DNA of 64,000 bases from Pseudogracilibacillus sp. (GTDB lineage Bacteria > Bacillota > Bacilli > Bacillales > Amphibacillaceae). The position numbers were made by a program, and so were the translations under genes. The notes beneath the pieces are model-generated. The model saw only the letters and a program-made list of their open reading frames with translations. It was not told the origin of the DNA and searched no databases. Positions 1 to 8,682 of this stretch are shown here, piece after piece (the stretch's first letter is position 1; each line of letters opens with the position of its first letter). The DNA lies in NCBI GenBank assembly GCA_026169815.1, contig JAPFDT010000007.1:1-64000 (forward strand), written 5' to 3'.

Positions 1-101
1 ATAATAAGTCCCATAAATGTAAAAATTATAAGGGAAACCATTGCAAGAGCGACTGTTATTGCCAATGCATAGTAAAGAATAATTTTAATTATTTCCCACA
101 A
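1..101 (-). CDS. Partial small membrane protein (5' end only)
   Basis: The reverse strand carries an open frame that starts with TTG at 101 and runs off the window edge. It gives 33 residues beginning MWEIIKIILYYALAITVALA, almost entirely one hydrophobic segment. An AAGAAGGTG ribosome site lies about 8 bases upstream of the TTG. The rest of the gene is outside the window, so no family can be assigned. It lies downstream of the cyclophilin gene on the same strand, separated from it by a short 20-bp repeat array. Confidence 0.5.
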   Translation of the reverse strand, partial: MWEIIKIILYYALAITVALAMVSLIIFTFMGLI

Positions 102-119
102 ATATTTCACCTTCTTTCT

Positions 120-196
120 TCTGAAACTTGCTCTCCCATCCAGAATTTTGCTCTCCCTCCCGGAATTTTGCTCTCCCTCCCGGAATTTTGCTCTCC
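120..196 (-). repeat. Short tandem array, 20-bp unit with GGGAGAGCAA core (array 1)
   Basis: Read on the minus strand there are three 20-bp units beginning GGGAGAGCAAAATTCCGGGA or a close variant, then a fourth partial core GGGAGAGCAA. The array lies between the cyclophilin stop (311) and the start of the next minus-strand gene (101), so the core is on the sense strand of both. The same 10-base core recurs in two larger arrays at 3291 and 28298. Confidence 0.85.
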
Positions 197-310
197 CAAA
201 AAGTAAATAACAAAAAAAGCACTGTATGTGGATAACCCTACAAAGTTACTATGTAAAACCAACTTTACAAGGGGTAATACAACATACAATGCTCATATAA
301 ATCTCTTAAT

Positions 311-982
311 TTATTTTACCTTCTCAGGTTCTTTTGCTTCATAACCTTCTAATTCAACTGTCATTGATTCAATCACTTGATCTTCTTTCGGTTTATCTTG
401 AGCACCTGTCTCAACCGAAACAATATCATCTACAAGGTCCATTCCGTCAACAACTTTTCCAAATGCAGCGTAGTCTCCATCTAAATGAGTCGCTTCATCT
501 ACCATAATGAAAAATTGCGAACCAGCTGAATCTGGACTTTGTGAACGTGCCATTGATAGAATCCCTTTTTCATGAGCTAGTTCATTCTCAAATCCATTAC
601 TTGCAAACTCCCCTTTAATTGCATAGCCAGGGTCACCTGATCCATTTCCAGCAGGATCACCGCCTTGAATCATAAATCCTGGAATGACACGATGAAAAAT
701 AAGCCCATCATAAAAGCCATCTTCAATTAAAGCGATAAAGTTATTCACTGTATTTGGCGCAACATCCGGATACAACTCCATCGTTACTTCATCACCATTT
801 TCCATCGTCATCGTTACAATTGGTGTTTTACCAGTCTTTTCTGGTTTCTCCAGTTCTTCTGTCGTTTCTACTTCTCCTGGTGGTATCGTGTCTGCCTCAT
901 CATCTGAATTCGCTTGACATCCTGCAAACAGTGCAAAAACAACGACAATACTTAATATAAATAACAATCGGTTTCTTTTCAT
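311..982 (-). CDS. Peptidyl-prolyl cis-trans isomerase, cyclophilin type, lipoprotein
   Basis: This is a 223-residue secreted cyclophilin that catalyses proline isomerisation during protein folding outside the membrane. A lipoprotein signal peptide ends in the lipobox FAGC with Cys22 as the lipid site. After an acidic linker, the cyclophilin fold runs from about residue 53 to 212. It keeps the catalytic F96-H97-R98 segment, the GFMIQGGDP motif and the SQFFI strand. A GGAGG site precedes the ATG at a normal distance. Bacilli often carry both a cytosolic PpiB and a lipoprotein of this kind. The family assignment is secure; the clients are unknown. Confidence 0.93.
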   Translation of the reverse strand: MKRNRLLFILSIVVVFALFAGCQANSDDEADTIPPGEVETTEELEKPEKTGKTPIVTMTMENGDEVTMELYPDVAPNTVNNFIALIEDGFYDGLIFHRVIPGFMIQGGDPAGNGSGDPGYAIKGEFASNGFENELAHEKGILSMARSQSPDSAGSQFFIMVDEATHLDGDYAAFGKVVDGMDLVDDIVSVETGAQDKPKEDQVIESMTVELEGYEAKEPEKVK

Positions 983-1059
983 CTTATCGGCAACCTCCGT
1001 ATTTTATTTTTTCTAATTAGAATGCATCATATTTTAGCGCGTACATGATAGGTCGACTT

Positions 1060-1473
1060 TTATGCTGGAGCATGTACAGGTGTAATCGTCACACCTGTGT
1101 TGGACGTTGAAATTTGCCAATTAGCTGATACTATTTGTTGTAATGTCTTTAATTGTTCTTCCGTTAATTGCAATTTAGATACGATAAATTCATCGACATC
1201 ATAGTCAACATTTTCTTCTTTATGAAACATTAATTGCAGTAAATTTACTAATCCCGTAAATGTTAAAAACTTTATTTCATAGCCTTCTGTTAACAGTGTA
1301 GCAATTTTATCTGACAATGCATGGAGCTGCGTAAAGTCAAAATTTTCATGCACTTCTTGAAAATCCGCCGCACGTCCGCTTTCGACTTTTTCTATAATAC
1401 TTTCATCTGAAAAACCTGCTTGACGTAAATGCTCAATTAAATATGTTTCCATTAATGTAATCTTTTCTACCAT
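1060..1473 (-). CDS. Conserved hypothetical cytosolic protein, 137 aa
   Basis: The frame stays open upstream into the neighbouring transporter gene. The ATG at 1473 has an AAAGGGGATGG ribosome site directly upstream and gives a 137-residue protein without overlap, so I chose that start. The product starts MVEKITLMETYLIEHL and is mainly helical, acidic and soluble, with no signal peptide or membrane segment. It follows the DMT transporter by 13 bases and is probably cotranscribed with it. I do not recognise the family and assign no function. Confidence 0.7.
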   Translation of the reverse strand: MVEKITLMETYLIEHLRQAGFSDESIIEKVESGRAADFQEVHENFDFTQLHALSDKIATLLTEGYEIKFLTFTGLVNLLQLMFHKEENVDYDVDEFIVSKLQLTEEQLKTLQQIVSANWQISTSNTGVTITPVHAPA

Positions 1474-1486
1474 TATTCCATCCCCT

Positions 1487-2389
1487 TTATTTACTAACAA
1501 TCGTCCGCCGAAATCTTCTCGTTTGATACGTCGATAAAATAACACCTGAAACAATTAATAATGAACCGAATAACTCTATCCCTGTAATTGGTTTAGCAAG
1601 TACTATCAGTCCAACAACCATCGCTACAAACGGTTCTAAATTTGAAAGCATCGACGCTTTTGATGCATCCACATTCCGAATATGATTATTCCAAATTAAT
1701 GTCGCTATCCCATGTACGACGATTGCTGTCACAATTAACAAGGCCCAACCAGACATATTCGAACTTATTCGGATCGGATGATCAAGCAAAAAGACGAACG
1801 GCACAGAAACGACGAGTCCAATAATATTAGAATATAATGTTATTGTAAAAGGTTCAAGTCGCTGGCCTAAATAACGAGTGATAATAATCATAAATGCAAA
1901 GGTTACCATCGTCACGACAATCCAGCCTAACCCTTTATCTACTTGTACTGACGAAAGACTTCCATTCGTCACAACGTAAAATATACCAACAATCGCCATA
2001 ATGGAACCAAAAATCATCCGGAGTGTTATTTTTTCATGTAAAAATATTGCTGCTAAAAACCCAGTAACAATTGGTGTTGTTGCTAAAACTAATGCCGCTG
2101 TAGTCGGGTCTGCCGTTTGCAATCCAGCAAAGAAAGACCATTGGTTAATGAACACACCAACAATTCCTAACAAACTAATAAGTATAATATCTTTCTTATA
2201 AGTCACTTTTTGTTTATCGTTTATAAAGAAACGTAAACTAAGTAAAAATAAAACGATCATCATTAAACGTAATGTCGTAATAACAGATGGAGAAAAATAA
2301 TCAATTAGGATTTTTCCAAATACAAAATTACTCCCCCACACAATGACACAAAATGTTAACCATAAATAAGACCTTAACAATTCACTCAC
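1487..2389 (-). CDS. DMT-superfamily (EamA) transporter
   Basis: This is a ten-helix membrane protein of about 300 residues made of two EamA repeats (about 8-140 and 150-285). The N-terminal signature LWLTFCVIVWGSNFVFGKIL is typical of drug/metabolite exporters. Substrates of this family are usually small metabolites or amino acids and cannot be read from sequence. The longest frame starts with GTG at 2389. A TTG three codons later is better placed behind the AAAGGTGAG site, so the true start may be 2380. A second DMT transporter lies at 32573. Confidence 0.88.
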   Translation of the reverse strand: MSELLRSYLWLTFCVIVWGSNFVFGKILIDYFSPSVITTLRLMMIVLFLLSLRFFINDKQKVTYKKDIILISLLGIVGVFINQWSFFAGLQTADPTTAALVLATTPIVTGFLAAIFLHEKITLRMIFGSIMAIVGIFYVVTNGSLSSVQVDKGLGWIVVTMVTFAFMIIITRYLGQRLEPFTITLYSNIIGLVVSVPFVFLLDHPIRISSNMSGWALLIVTAIVVHGIATLIWNNHIRNVDASKASMLSNLEPFVAMVVGLIVLAKPITGIELFGSLLIVSGVILSTYQTRRFRRTIVSK

Positions 2390-2547
2390 CTTTTCCTAAT
2401 ATAACAACTACTACAGTTTAAAGCATATCAAAAATCACGTAAACCGAATCGATTCAAGCAAGTGAGATTTTGACGATAATAGAATGACTTTGCTACAATC
2501 AAAGAAGAGTATTAGCTCGACGTAAATAAGAAAGGACGTAAACCTAC

Positions 2548-3264
2548 ATGACACTACTACCAAACAACATCGACCCATCTTGGCATGCATTTTTAACAGA
2601 TGACATCCGCAAAGAACTACACAATATCGAGCAACAAATTGGCACTAACTATAATCCAACTGATCCTAATAAAATATTACGATTTTTAACTGTCCCACTT
2701 GATCAAGTGAAAGTTATCTGGCTCGGACAAGATGTTTATCCAGCTAAAGGCGTCGCTACCGGACGTGCTTTTGAAATTGGTCAGCTCGATAGTTGGCAAG
2801 ACCCTTTTCGTCAAGCTTCATTACGAAATATCGTTCGCTTAATTCATAAAAATTATCATAACATTGAAAGGTACGAACACATTAAAAAATTCCAAACGAT
2901 TCGTGACGAGATTACATCCGGTCAATTTCCATTAAAAGCACCCCCTGCTTGGTTCAACTCTTTAGAAGAGCAGGGAGTTCTCTTTTTAAATAGTGCATTT
3001 ACATGCGAAGTAGATGTACCCAATAGTCATAAACAGATTTGGCAACATTTTTCGGAAAAAGTGCTCACATTTATTGCTAAACAACGACCTGATATCATTT
3101 GGTTTTTATGGGGTAAAGAAGCGATTGGTAAAAAGAAGTTTATTTCAGAAGGTGTTTTCATGGAAAGTCGCCATCCAAGCCGCTGTAGTGCCACATATGA
3201 AGATGACTTTTTAAAATTTACTGGCTTTGAAAATACGATGGATATGATTAATTGGTTGGGATAA
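2548..3264 (+). CDS. Atypical uracil-DNA glycosylase superfamily protein
   Basis: The 238-residue protein has the uracil-DNA glycosylase layout. There is a water-activating segment at 60-65 (GQDVYP, with Asp62), a middle motif GVLFLNSAFTCEVDVPNSH (143-161), and a DNA-intercalation-type loop ESRHPSR (206-212). Family 1 UNG enzymes read GQDPYH in the first motif and HPSP in the last. Here Pro and His of the first motif are replaced by Val and Pro, and the last Pro by Arg. It therefore looks like a diverged UNG paralogue for which activity on uracil cannot be assumed. It is divergent from the DMT transporter and is followed 26 bases after its stop by a tandem repeat array. Confidence 0.8.
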   Translation: MTLLPNNIDPSWHAFLTDDIRKELHNIEQQIGTNYNPTDPNKILRFLTVPLDQVKVIWLGQDVYPAKGVATGRAFEIGQLDSWQDPFRQASLRNIVRLIHKNYHNIERYEHIKKFQTIRDEITSGQFPLKAPPAWFNSLEEQGVLFLNSAFTCEVDVPNSHKQIWQHFSEKVLTFIAKQRPDIIWFLWGKEAIGKKKFISEGVFMESRHPSRCSATYEDDFLKFTGFENTMDMINWLG

Positions 3265-3290
3265 TAAATTAATTTCATAATGAACCATTA

Positions 3291-3620
3291 GGGAGAGCAA
3301 TTTCCAATGCGGGAGAGCAATTTCCAACGCGGGAGAGCAAATTTCAACGTGGGAGAGCAAATTCCAGCGCGGGAGAGCAAATTCCAACGTGGGAGAGCAA
3401 ATTCCAACGTGGGAGAGCAAATTCCAACGTGGGAGAGCAATTTCCAACGTGGGAGAGCAATTTCCAACGCGGGAGAGCAAATTCCAACGCGGGAGAGCAA
3501 TTTCCAATGCGGGAGAGCAATTTCCAACGCGGGAGAGCAAATTCCAACGTGGGAGAGCAATTTCCAATGTGGGAGAGCAAAATTTCACCCGCGAGAGCAA
3601 ATTCCAACGCGGGTGAGTTA
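3291..3620 (+). repeat. Tandem array of about 16 units of 20 bp, GGGAGAGCAA core (array 2)
   Basis: Units of exactly 20 bp, such as GGGAGAGCAAATTCCAACGT, start at 3291 and repeat every 20 bases to 3610, followed by a degenerate GGGTGAGTTA. The first ten bases are nearly invariant. The second half is TTTCC or ATTCC followed by AACGC, AACGT, AATGC or AGCGC. Twenty is not a multiple of three, so the array is open in several frames on both strands; those frames are artefacts. It sits between the glycosylase stop and the stop codon of the convergent lipoprotein gene. Confidence 0.95.
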
Positions 3621-3624
3621 TTTG

Positions 3625-4254
3625 TTATTCTTTATCATTAAATTCTAATACAATATTCGGTGAGAAGTCTTCATATTCAAATAAAAATACAGTGTCGCTC
3701 ATTTCTAATGTTTCACCATCTTTTTCTACCGTTGCTTCTACTTCATAGTGACCTGGTCCAAGTTTTCCAATCTCTATTTCGCCGTTCTCATCTGCTTCAT
3801 ATTCTTCTTCTAAAAAAGTAACTGTCGCACCAGGTTCTGTTACAATCGTCACATCATGTGGACGTACTCTAAGGACAATTTCTCCGTCTTCTTCTGCAAC
3901 ATAAACAGGTCCAATTGCTGTCACGTCATCATATAAATCATATTCTTTATTTTGTTTTCCACCAGCATCATAATGTTGTGCTTGAGCAGATAGTACACTC
4001 ATAATTTCTTGGTTCTCGTCTTTATTATCCTTTAATTTGTTCACAATTCCACGCGCTTCTTTTACTGTCCAATATGTATCCTCATCCACTTCAGTCGTTT
4101 CGAAAAAATCTTCTCCATTTTGCATTTCAATATAATCACGAAACTTAGCAACTTTATTCGTCGCTGTTCCTTCTTCTGTTCCACAACCTACCATGACAAA
4201 TAACATGATTCCTAGAAGGATCATTCCTACTAATTTACGTCTAATTTTCTCCAT
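3625..4254 (-). CDS. TcaA-like lipoprotein
   Basis: The 209-residue product has a lipoprotein signal ending in VGC (Cys24). Residues from about 30 on resemble the extracellular part of TcaA/YvbJ proteins. They include the helical TVKEARGIVNKLKDNKDENQ stretch and a C-terminal beta domain with the GKLGPGHYEVEATVEKDGE segment. The 526-residue TcaA-type protein at 24516 contains comparable elements (FHPGTYEIEASAKTEYGD). This protein lacks the zinc ribbons and transmembrane anchor and is tethered by lipid instead. Its stop codon lies four bases from the end of repeat array 2. The function is unknown; TcaA relatives affect the cell envelope and glycopeptide response in staphylococci. Confidence 0.72.
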   Translation of the reverse strand: MEKIRRKLVGMILLGIMLFVMVGCGTEEGTATNKVAKFRDYIEMQNGEDFFETTEVDEDTYWTVKEARGIVNKLKDNKDENQEIMSVLSAQAQHYDAGGKQNKEYDLYDDVTAIGPVYVAEEDGEIVLRVRPHDVTIVTEPGATVTFLEEEYEADENGEIEIGKLGPGHYEVEATVEKDGETLEMSDTVFLFEYEDFSPNIVLEFNDKE

Positions 4255-4485
4255 GATGGCTCTCTCCTATTTATAAACTATAAAATAATTACTTTATCTA
4301 TTTTATCGAATATGTGATAGCAAGTAAACTACTGAATATAGCAGTAACATCCCTTTTCCCACTAAATATTAGACAACACTTACAGAGACAAGTCTTCTTC
4401 ATTTGTGGCAAGTTTAGCACTTTTCTATTTCATTGTTTTCTTTTACTACTTTTAGGGTAAAATGAACAAAAAAGGAGGCATCGGC

Positions 4486-5073
4486 ATGGACGCATTCATA
4501 TCATTCCTCGTTATTGCATTTTTTTGTTTTGCGGCGGTATTATGGTTAAAGCGTGGAGAAAGTAAATATCGATTGGATAAAACAAAACTCGTAGATGGAT
4601 TTATTAAAAAAAATAATATTGATGTGGCAAAATTTTATAGCGGAAATTATTGTGATTTAGTTCTCGATACAACGAATCGGTCTATCTGGTTTTTCGTGCT
4701 TGAACAGCTCACATTAAAATATAAACAAATCCCGTTTGATGATTTATTTTATGTTGCTTTAAAATACGATGGAAACCCAATTGATGTTTATCGTCGACAA
4801 GGTCAATTACGTAGAGAAATGCTCGGTGGGGAAGGATTAAATAAGCTTGATCTTGGAACGATTCAAAACGCAGCTGAATTTAAAATTATAAAAAATGTTT
4901 CCATTACGATGATTATGGATGATCGCCACGCTTCGACGGTCGATGCGTTATTTTTATCTCATGTAACTTTTGCTAATCCAAAAACGATAAAAGATGAGGA
5001 AGCAAAAACTTGGTTTGCACTTTTAGCGAATATAATACAAGACTCAGAAGCAGAACTTCGTCAAAGTGAATGA
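4486..5073 (+). CDS. Hypothetical protein with one N-terminal membrane segment
   Basis: The ATG at 4486 is preceded by AAAGGAGG with 7-base spacing, so I prefer it to the ATG at 4462, which lies upstream of that site. The 195-residue product starts MDAFISFLVIAFFCFAAVLW, a single membrane anchor. It is followed by a soluble domain of about 170 residues with mixed alpha/beta pattern (YCDLVLDTTNRSIWFFVLEQ). I do not recognise the family. The last codons form the 5' arm of an intrinsic terminator. Confidence 0.75.
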   Translation: MDAFISFLVIAFFCFAAVLWLKRGESKYRLDKTKLVDGFIKKNNIDVAKFYSGNYCDLVLDTTNRSIWFFVLEQLTLKYKQIPFDDLFYVALKYDGNPIDVYRRQGQLRREMLGGEGLNKLDLGTIQNAAEFKIIKNVSITMIMDDRHASTVDALFLSHVTFANPKTIKDEEAKTWFALLANIIQDSEAELRQSE

Positions 5074-5084
5074 GTTCTGCTTCT
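5046..5084 (+). terminator. Intrinsic terminator overlapping the gene end
   Basis: AGAAGCAGAACT (5046-5057) pairs with AGTTCTGCTTCT (5073-5084), followed by ATTTTTTC. The 5' arm lies inside the coding region and the stop codon (5071-5073) borders the 3' arm. Confidence 0.85.
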
Positions 5085-5197
5085 ATTTTTTCTTATCTTG
5101 CATCAACACTAACCTATCATTTCAAGATTTTTCAGACTCATGATTTCCCCGCAAAAGTCAGTCGTCTTCCATTCAAGTAAACTTAATTCCAAAGGGT

Positions 5198-5241
5198 AAA
5201 ACGCACGTTCATAATGTTTTATATTAATAGAGGCGCGTTTT
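5198..5241 (-). terminator. Possible terminator of the monooxygenase gene
   Basis: AAAACGC (5198-5204) pairs with GCGTTTT (5235-5241), a 7-bp stem with a long loop, on the side expected for the minus-strand monooxygenase gene that ends at 5275. Confidence 0.45.
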
Positions 5242-5274
5242 TAATTAAATGATCCTATTTTGAATTGATGCATC

Positions 5275-6267
5275 TTATGTCCACATTTCTTTTAACAATT
5301 CGTATGAACGATATGTATGATTTGGATCGTGTGTACTCGTAATGACCATCCATTCATCAGCTTCATAATCAGCTTGTAAAGCGAGCATTTTTTCTTTTAC
5401 TTCTTGCGGATTTCCAATGACCATTTTCTGTTTCATGCGCTCGATTTTTTCTAATTCTTCAGTTGTGAATGGATAGTTTTCCGCCTCTTTGATTGTTGGT
5501 ATCGTTAAATCTGTTGCTTGTTTATTTTGGTTAATTTTCCACAGAAGACTGCTCATTGCAATGCGTTCTGCCTCAGCTGTACTATCCGCACAGACAACTT
5601 CAATCGCACCAATAACGTAAGGTGATTTATTCGTAGCAGGTGAAAATGCATCTCGATATGTTTGGACAATCTTCGGTCCTTCTTCACTTGTCATAAAATG
5701 ACCAAACGCATAGGAAAGTCCTTTTTCCGCAGCGAGAAGCGCGCTTTTTTCACTTGTACCTAATATCCATAACGATGGACTTACTTTTGGAACGGGTGTT
5801 GGTGTAACTTTTGCATACATTGATTCTTCTGGCATCGTTCCTGTTAAAAATTGTTCTAATGTCGTAATCTTTTCGGGGAATTTTCCTACTTCTTGTAAAT
5901 AATTATCTACTAACGCTAATGATACTTCCGCCGAACCACCTGGCGCTCGACCTAAACCAATATCTACACGATTCGGATACAATGTTGCCAACAAGTTATA
6001 CGTTTCTGCCACATGGAACGGTTGATAATAAGGTAACAAAACTGCACCTGCTCCGATACGAATTTTTTCAGTCTTAGAGCCAATGGCACTTAACATGACA
6101 CTAGGGTTCGAACAAGCTAATCCAAATAAATCATGATGTTCTGCAATCCAATAACGCTCATAACCTAATTGATCCCCAAGTTGCGCAAGTCCGATTGCTG
6201 TTTCTAATGCTTCACGTGCCGTTTGACCCTGTGCAATCGGAGCTTGATCTAATATACTTAGCTTCAA
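5275..6267 (-). CDS. LLM-class flavin-dependent oxidoreductase
   Basis: This 330-residue luciferase-like TIM-barrel enzyme uses reduced FMN and oxygen to oxidise a small substrate. The segments YERYWIAEHHDLFGLACSNP, IRIGAGAVLLPYYQPFHVAE and RVDIGLGRAPGGS match the MsnO8/YhbW-type branch, including the Glu-His-His and the phosphate-binding loop region. The start is TTG at 6267 with a GGAGG site about ten bases upstream. It lies 18 bases downstream of the D-threonine-aldolase-like gene, so the two are probably cotranscribed. The substrate is unknown. Confidence 0.9.
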   Translation of the reverse strand: MKLSILDQAPIAQGQTAREALETAIGLAQLGDQLGYERYWIAEHHDLFGLACSNPSVMLSAIGSKTEKIRIGAGAVLLPYYQPFHVAETYNLLATLYPNRVDIGLGRAPGGSAEVSLALVDNYLQEVGKFPEKITTLEQFLTGTMPEESMYAKVTPTPVPKVSPSLWILGTSEKSALLAAEKGLSYAFGHFMTSEEGPKIVQTYRDAFSPATNKSPYVIGAIEVVCADSTAEAERIAMSSLLWKINQNKQATDLTIPTIKEAENYPFTTEELEKIERMKQKMVIGNPQEVKEKMLALQADYEADEWMVITSTHDPNHTYRSYELLKEMWT

Positions 6268-6285
6268 AAAATCGTCCCTCCTCGT

Positions 6286-7374
6286 TTAATCTACTCGACC
6301 ACGAGCATCCACTTTCCAGTGATCAACGACTTTTCCGTCTTTAATTACCGTGTAGGCATCAAACAAGTTCGCCACCGTACAAGCGTGATTTGGAATAATC
6401 GTCAGCAATTCGCCTAATGCTACTAGCTCTGGATATCTAGTTTCAATAATGCCATGCTCTTCTGATAATCGCTCGATAATTAATTCTGGATGTTCTTTAA
6501 TATAACCATGACCTTGTACATTTTCATTTCCATGTGCACCACGATCTAAATTCAATGTTTTCGCACCTGCATCGATAATAATTCGTCCTGCTTTTATCGA
6601 TCCAACTGATGCACAAACTGTTAATGCACATTGCTCTATAGTCGCAGCACCTAAGCCAACTTGAATCATATCGTAAAAAACAGCATTTCCCGGTCGAACC
6701 TCAGTAATCCCGTCTACTGCTCCTGCAACTTTATAGGTTGGTGTTGAACCAACACTACGATGAGGAATTTCAATACCATTTTCTTCACATAAATTAGCAC
6801 TTGCCACAATAGCTTCCGCTTCATATTGAGCAATCTCACGTACTTTTTCTTCCGTCGTCGCAGCATATGAATGTCCTGCATGCGTGAAAATTCCTGTCAA
6901 TTCAAGCGCGGATAATGTTTGTATATGCTCCGCTAATTGTAATACTTGTTCCTCTGGCTCTACACCACAGCGATTTAACCCTGTATTTACTTTTATCCAC
7001 ACAGTCAAGGTACGTTCATTTTTTGTGAAAAATTCATGTAATTTATTCGCCTGTTCGATTGAATCTACTGTAACAATGACAGATACTTTATCTAATAATG
7101 CTAAAACTCGTGATAACTTTTCCTCTGTAAATATCGGATAAGCTATTAAAATATTATCAATACCAGCATCAGCCATAACTTCCGCTTCTCCGACTGTTGC
7201 TGTCGTAATACCAATTGCTCCTGCTTTCATTTGACGCTTCGCAATTTCAGCACACTTATGTGTTTTAATATGCGGTCGATATTGCACATTATGTTGTTGT
7301 GAAAATTCAATTATATCCTGAATGTTTTTTTCAAGTTGATTAAGATCTAATAATAATGTTGGTGTATCTAACAT
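6286..7374 (-). CDS. PLP-dependent D-threonine aldolase / D-serine dehydratase family protein
   Basis: This is a 362-residue fold-type III PLP enzyme with an alanine-racemase-like barrel. The N-terminal YRPHIKTHK motif carries the likely PLP lysine Lys37. The C-terminal IIPNHACTVANLFD segment provides the His and Cys used for metal binding in D-threonine aldolase and eukaryotic-type D-serine dehydratase. It would cleave or dehydrate a D-beta-hydroxy amino acid. Which reaction it performs cannot be read from the sequence. It precedes the flavin monooxygenase gene on the same strand. Confidence 0.88.
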   Translation of the reverse strand: MLDTPTLLLDLNQLEKNIQDIIEFSQQHNVQYRPHIKTHKCAEIAKRQMKAGAIGITTATVGEAEVMADAGIDNILIAYPIFTEEKLSRVLALLDKVSVIVTVDSIEQANKLHEFFTKNERTLTVWIKVNTGLNRCGVEPEEQVLQLAEHIQTLSALELTGIFTHAGHSYAATTEEKVREIAQYEAEAIVASANLCEENGIEIPHRSVGSTPTYKVAGAVDGITEVRPGNAVFYDMIQVGLGAATIEQCALTVCASVGSIKAGRIIIDAGAKTLNLDRGAHGNENVQGHGYIKEHPELIIERLSEEHGIIETRYPELVALGELLTIIPNHACTVANLFDAYTVIKDGKVVDHWKVDARGRVD

Positions 7375-7473
7375 AGAAGCACATCCTCTTTAAGTTAATT
7401 TGTAAAATAATATAGTACAGATTAAGTGTAATAACGGCACAGTCGTAATATGCTCCGTCCTTTTCAACCTGTT

Positions 7474-8166
7474 TTATACTATACCCGCAATTTCCGTACG
7501 TACACGTTTAATTTGTGACGCGGACACTGCTTCTTCATAATCACTATCAATTCTAACACCAGAACCAAAATGGAGTGCATTTGCTTGTGTCTTCTCTTGA
7601 AAAGCTCCTGCATCTTCAACACGTAGTCCTCCACCTGGCATTATCGTTAAATGTGTATCTTTTGTTCGTTCGATAAGGTTCGCTAACGTATTTGTATAAT
7701 CAAGAGCAGAGCGTCCGCCTCCTGATGTTAATAGTGTCGTAATTTTTCCATATTGTAACAAGGTGTCTAATGCTTGCTGTTGGTCTTCCACTAAGTCAAA
7801 TGCACGATAAAAGGTCACGTCTAAACTACCCGCGGCTTCGAGCAATTTTTCTAAAACAACTTCATCAATTTCCCCTTCAGTAGTTAACGCACCAAAAACT
7901 ACTCCATCTGCACCTAATTGACGAATCATGTTAATATCTTCTACCATTTGTTTTACGTCATGCTCTGAATAAATAAACGATTTATTATGCGGACGCACCA
8001 TAACATGAATCGGTATTGTTGAAATATGTAACGCTGACTTGATCAATCCATAACTTGGTGTCAATCCTTCTTCTACAATACTTTGACACAACTCAATTCT
8101 ATCTGCTTCACCAGCATTTGCCTGAATTACATCATCCAAACTTACCCCAATCACTTCAATCAACAT
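7474..8166 (-). CDS. cutC: CutC family protein
   Basis: This 230-residue TIM-barrel protein belongs to the CutC family, shown by IEVIGVSLDDVIQANAGEAD, RIELCQSIVEEGLTPSYG, VMVRPHNKSFIYSE, TFYRAFDLVED and TSGGGRSA. The copper-homeostasis name comes from E. coli genetics, and a direct role in copper handling in Bacillaceae is not established. It is complete, with an AGAGGGAG site before the ATG, and stands about 100 bases upstream of the D-threonine-aldolase-like gene. Confidence 0.9.
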   Translation of the reverse strand: MLIEVIGVSLDDVIQANAGEADRIELCQSIVEEGLTPSYGLIKSALHISTIPIHVMVRPHNKSFIYSEHDVKQMVEDINMIRQLGADGVVFGALTTEGEIDEVVLEKLLEAAGSLDVTFYRAFDLVEDQQQALDTLLQYGKITTLLTSGGGRSALDYTNTLANLIERTKDTHLTIMPGGGLRVEDAGAFQEKTQANALHFGSGVRIDSDYEEAVSASQIKRVRTEIAGIV

Positions 8167-8366
8167 AACCGTCGCTCCCTCTACAACAATGTCTTTCTAG
8201 TATAACAAGAATGGAACAATTTTGACGAAAGAATCACCTTACAGCTTTATATGAGTCTGTCTGGTATGTGGCGTCGATTCGAGTTATGTGGTGTGAGCAC
8301 AAACTAATCAATTTAAAAACGAACACGCTATTAAAATAATGAAATCACTCTATTCACGACCATAGA

Positions 8367-8582
8367 TCACTTTTTATTGAAATGATTCCAGAGTCTTGGA
8401 ATAGCGATAAGAAAGAGAATATAAATAAATACAAAAATCAAGTAAACCCAAATTATACGTGTGAGCAGGTCTTGCCAATGAGTTAATCCATTGTAGTGAA
8501 TCACTTGTATAAGTATAAACATTCCTATTCCAAACATCGTTAATAGCCACATAATAATACGTCGTAATCGCTCAAAAGACAT
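8367..8582 (-). CDS. Small two-helix membrane protein
   Basis: The 71-residue product begins MSFERLRRIIMWLLTMFGIG and has two hydrophobic helices (about 9-27 and 43-62) with a basic C-terminal NHFNKK. An AGGAGG site precedes the ATG. I do not recognise the family. The roughly 200 bases between it and cutC hold nothing I can identify. Confidence 0.6.
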   Translation of the reverse strand: MSFERLRRIIMWLLTMFGIGMFILIQVIHYNGLTHWQDLLTRIIWVYLIFVFIYILFLIAIPRLWNHFNKK

Positions 8583-8682
8583 CTTTATTAAAATCCTCCA
8601 AACCTAAACAATCTGGCCCTTTTCTTCAATGTTAGGTGCAAGTTCTTCTTAAAGAATAGCGCCCGTTTGTTGAAAGAGTGAC

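Noticed and set aside
107-289. 60-codon minus-strand frame
   Set aside because: It runs through repeat array 1 and lacks a ribosome site.
3211-3648. Several long overlapping open frames on both strands
   Set aside because: They are read through the 20-bp repeat array, which has no stop in several frames; the peptides are repeats with no ribosome sites.
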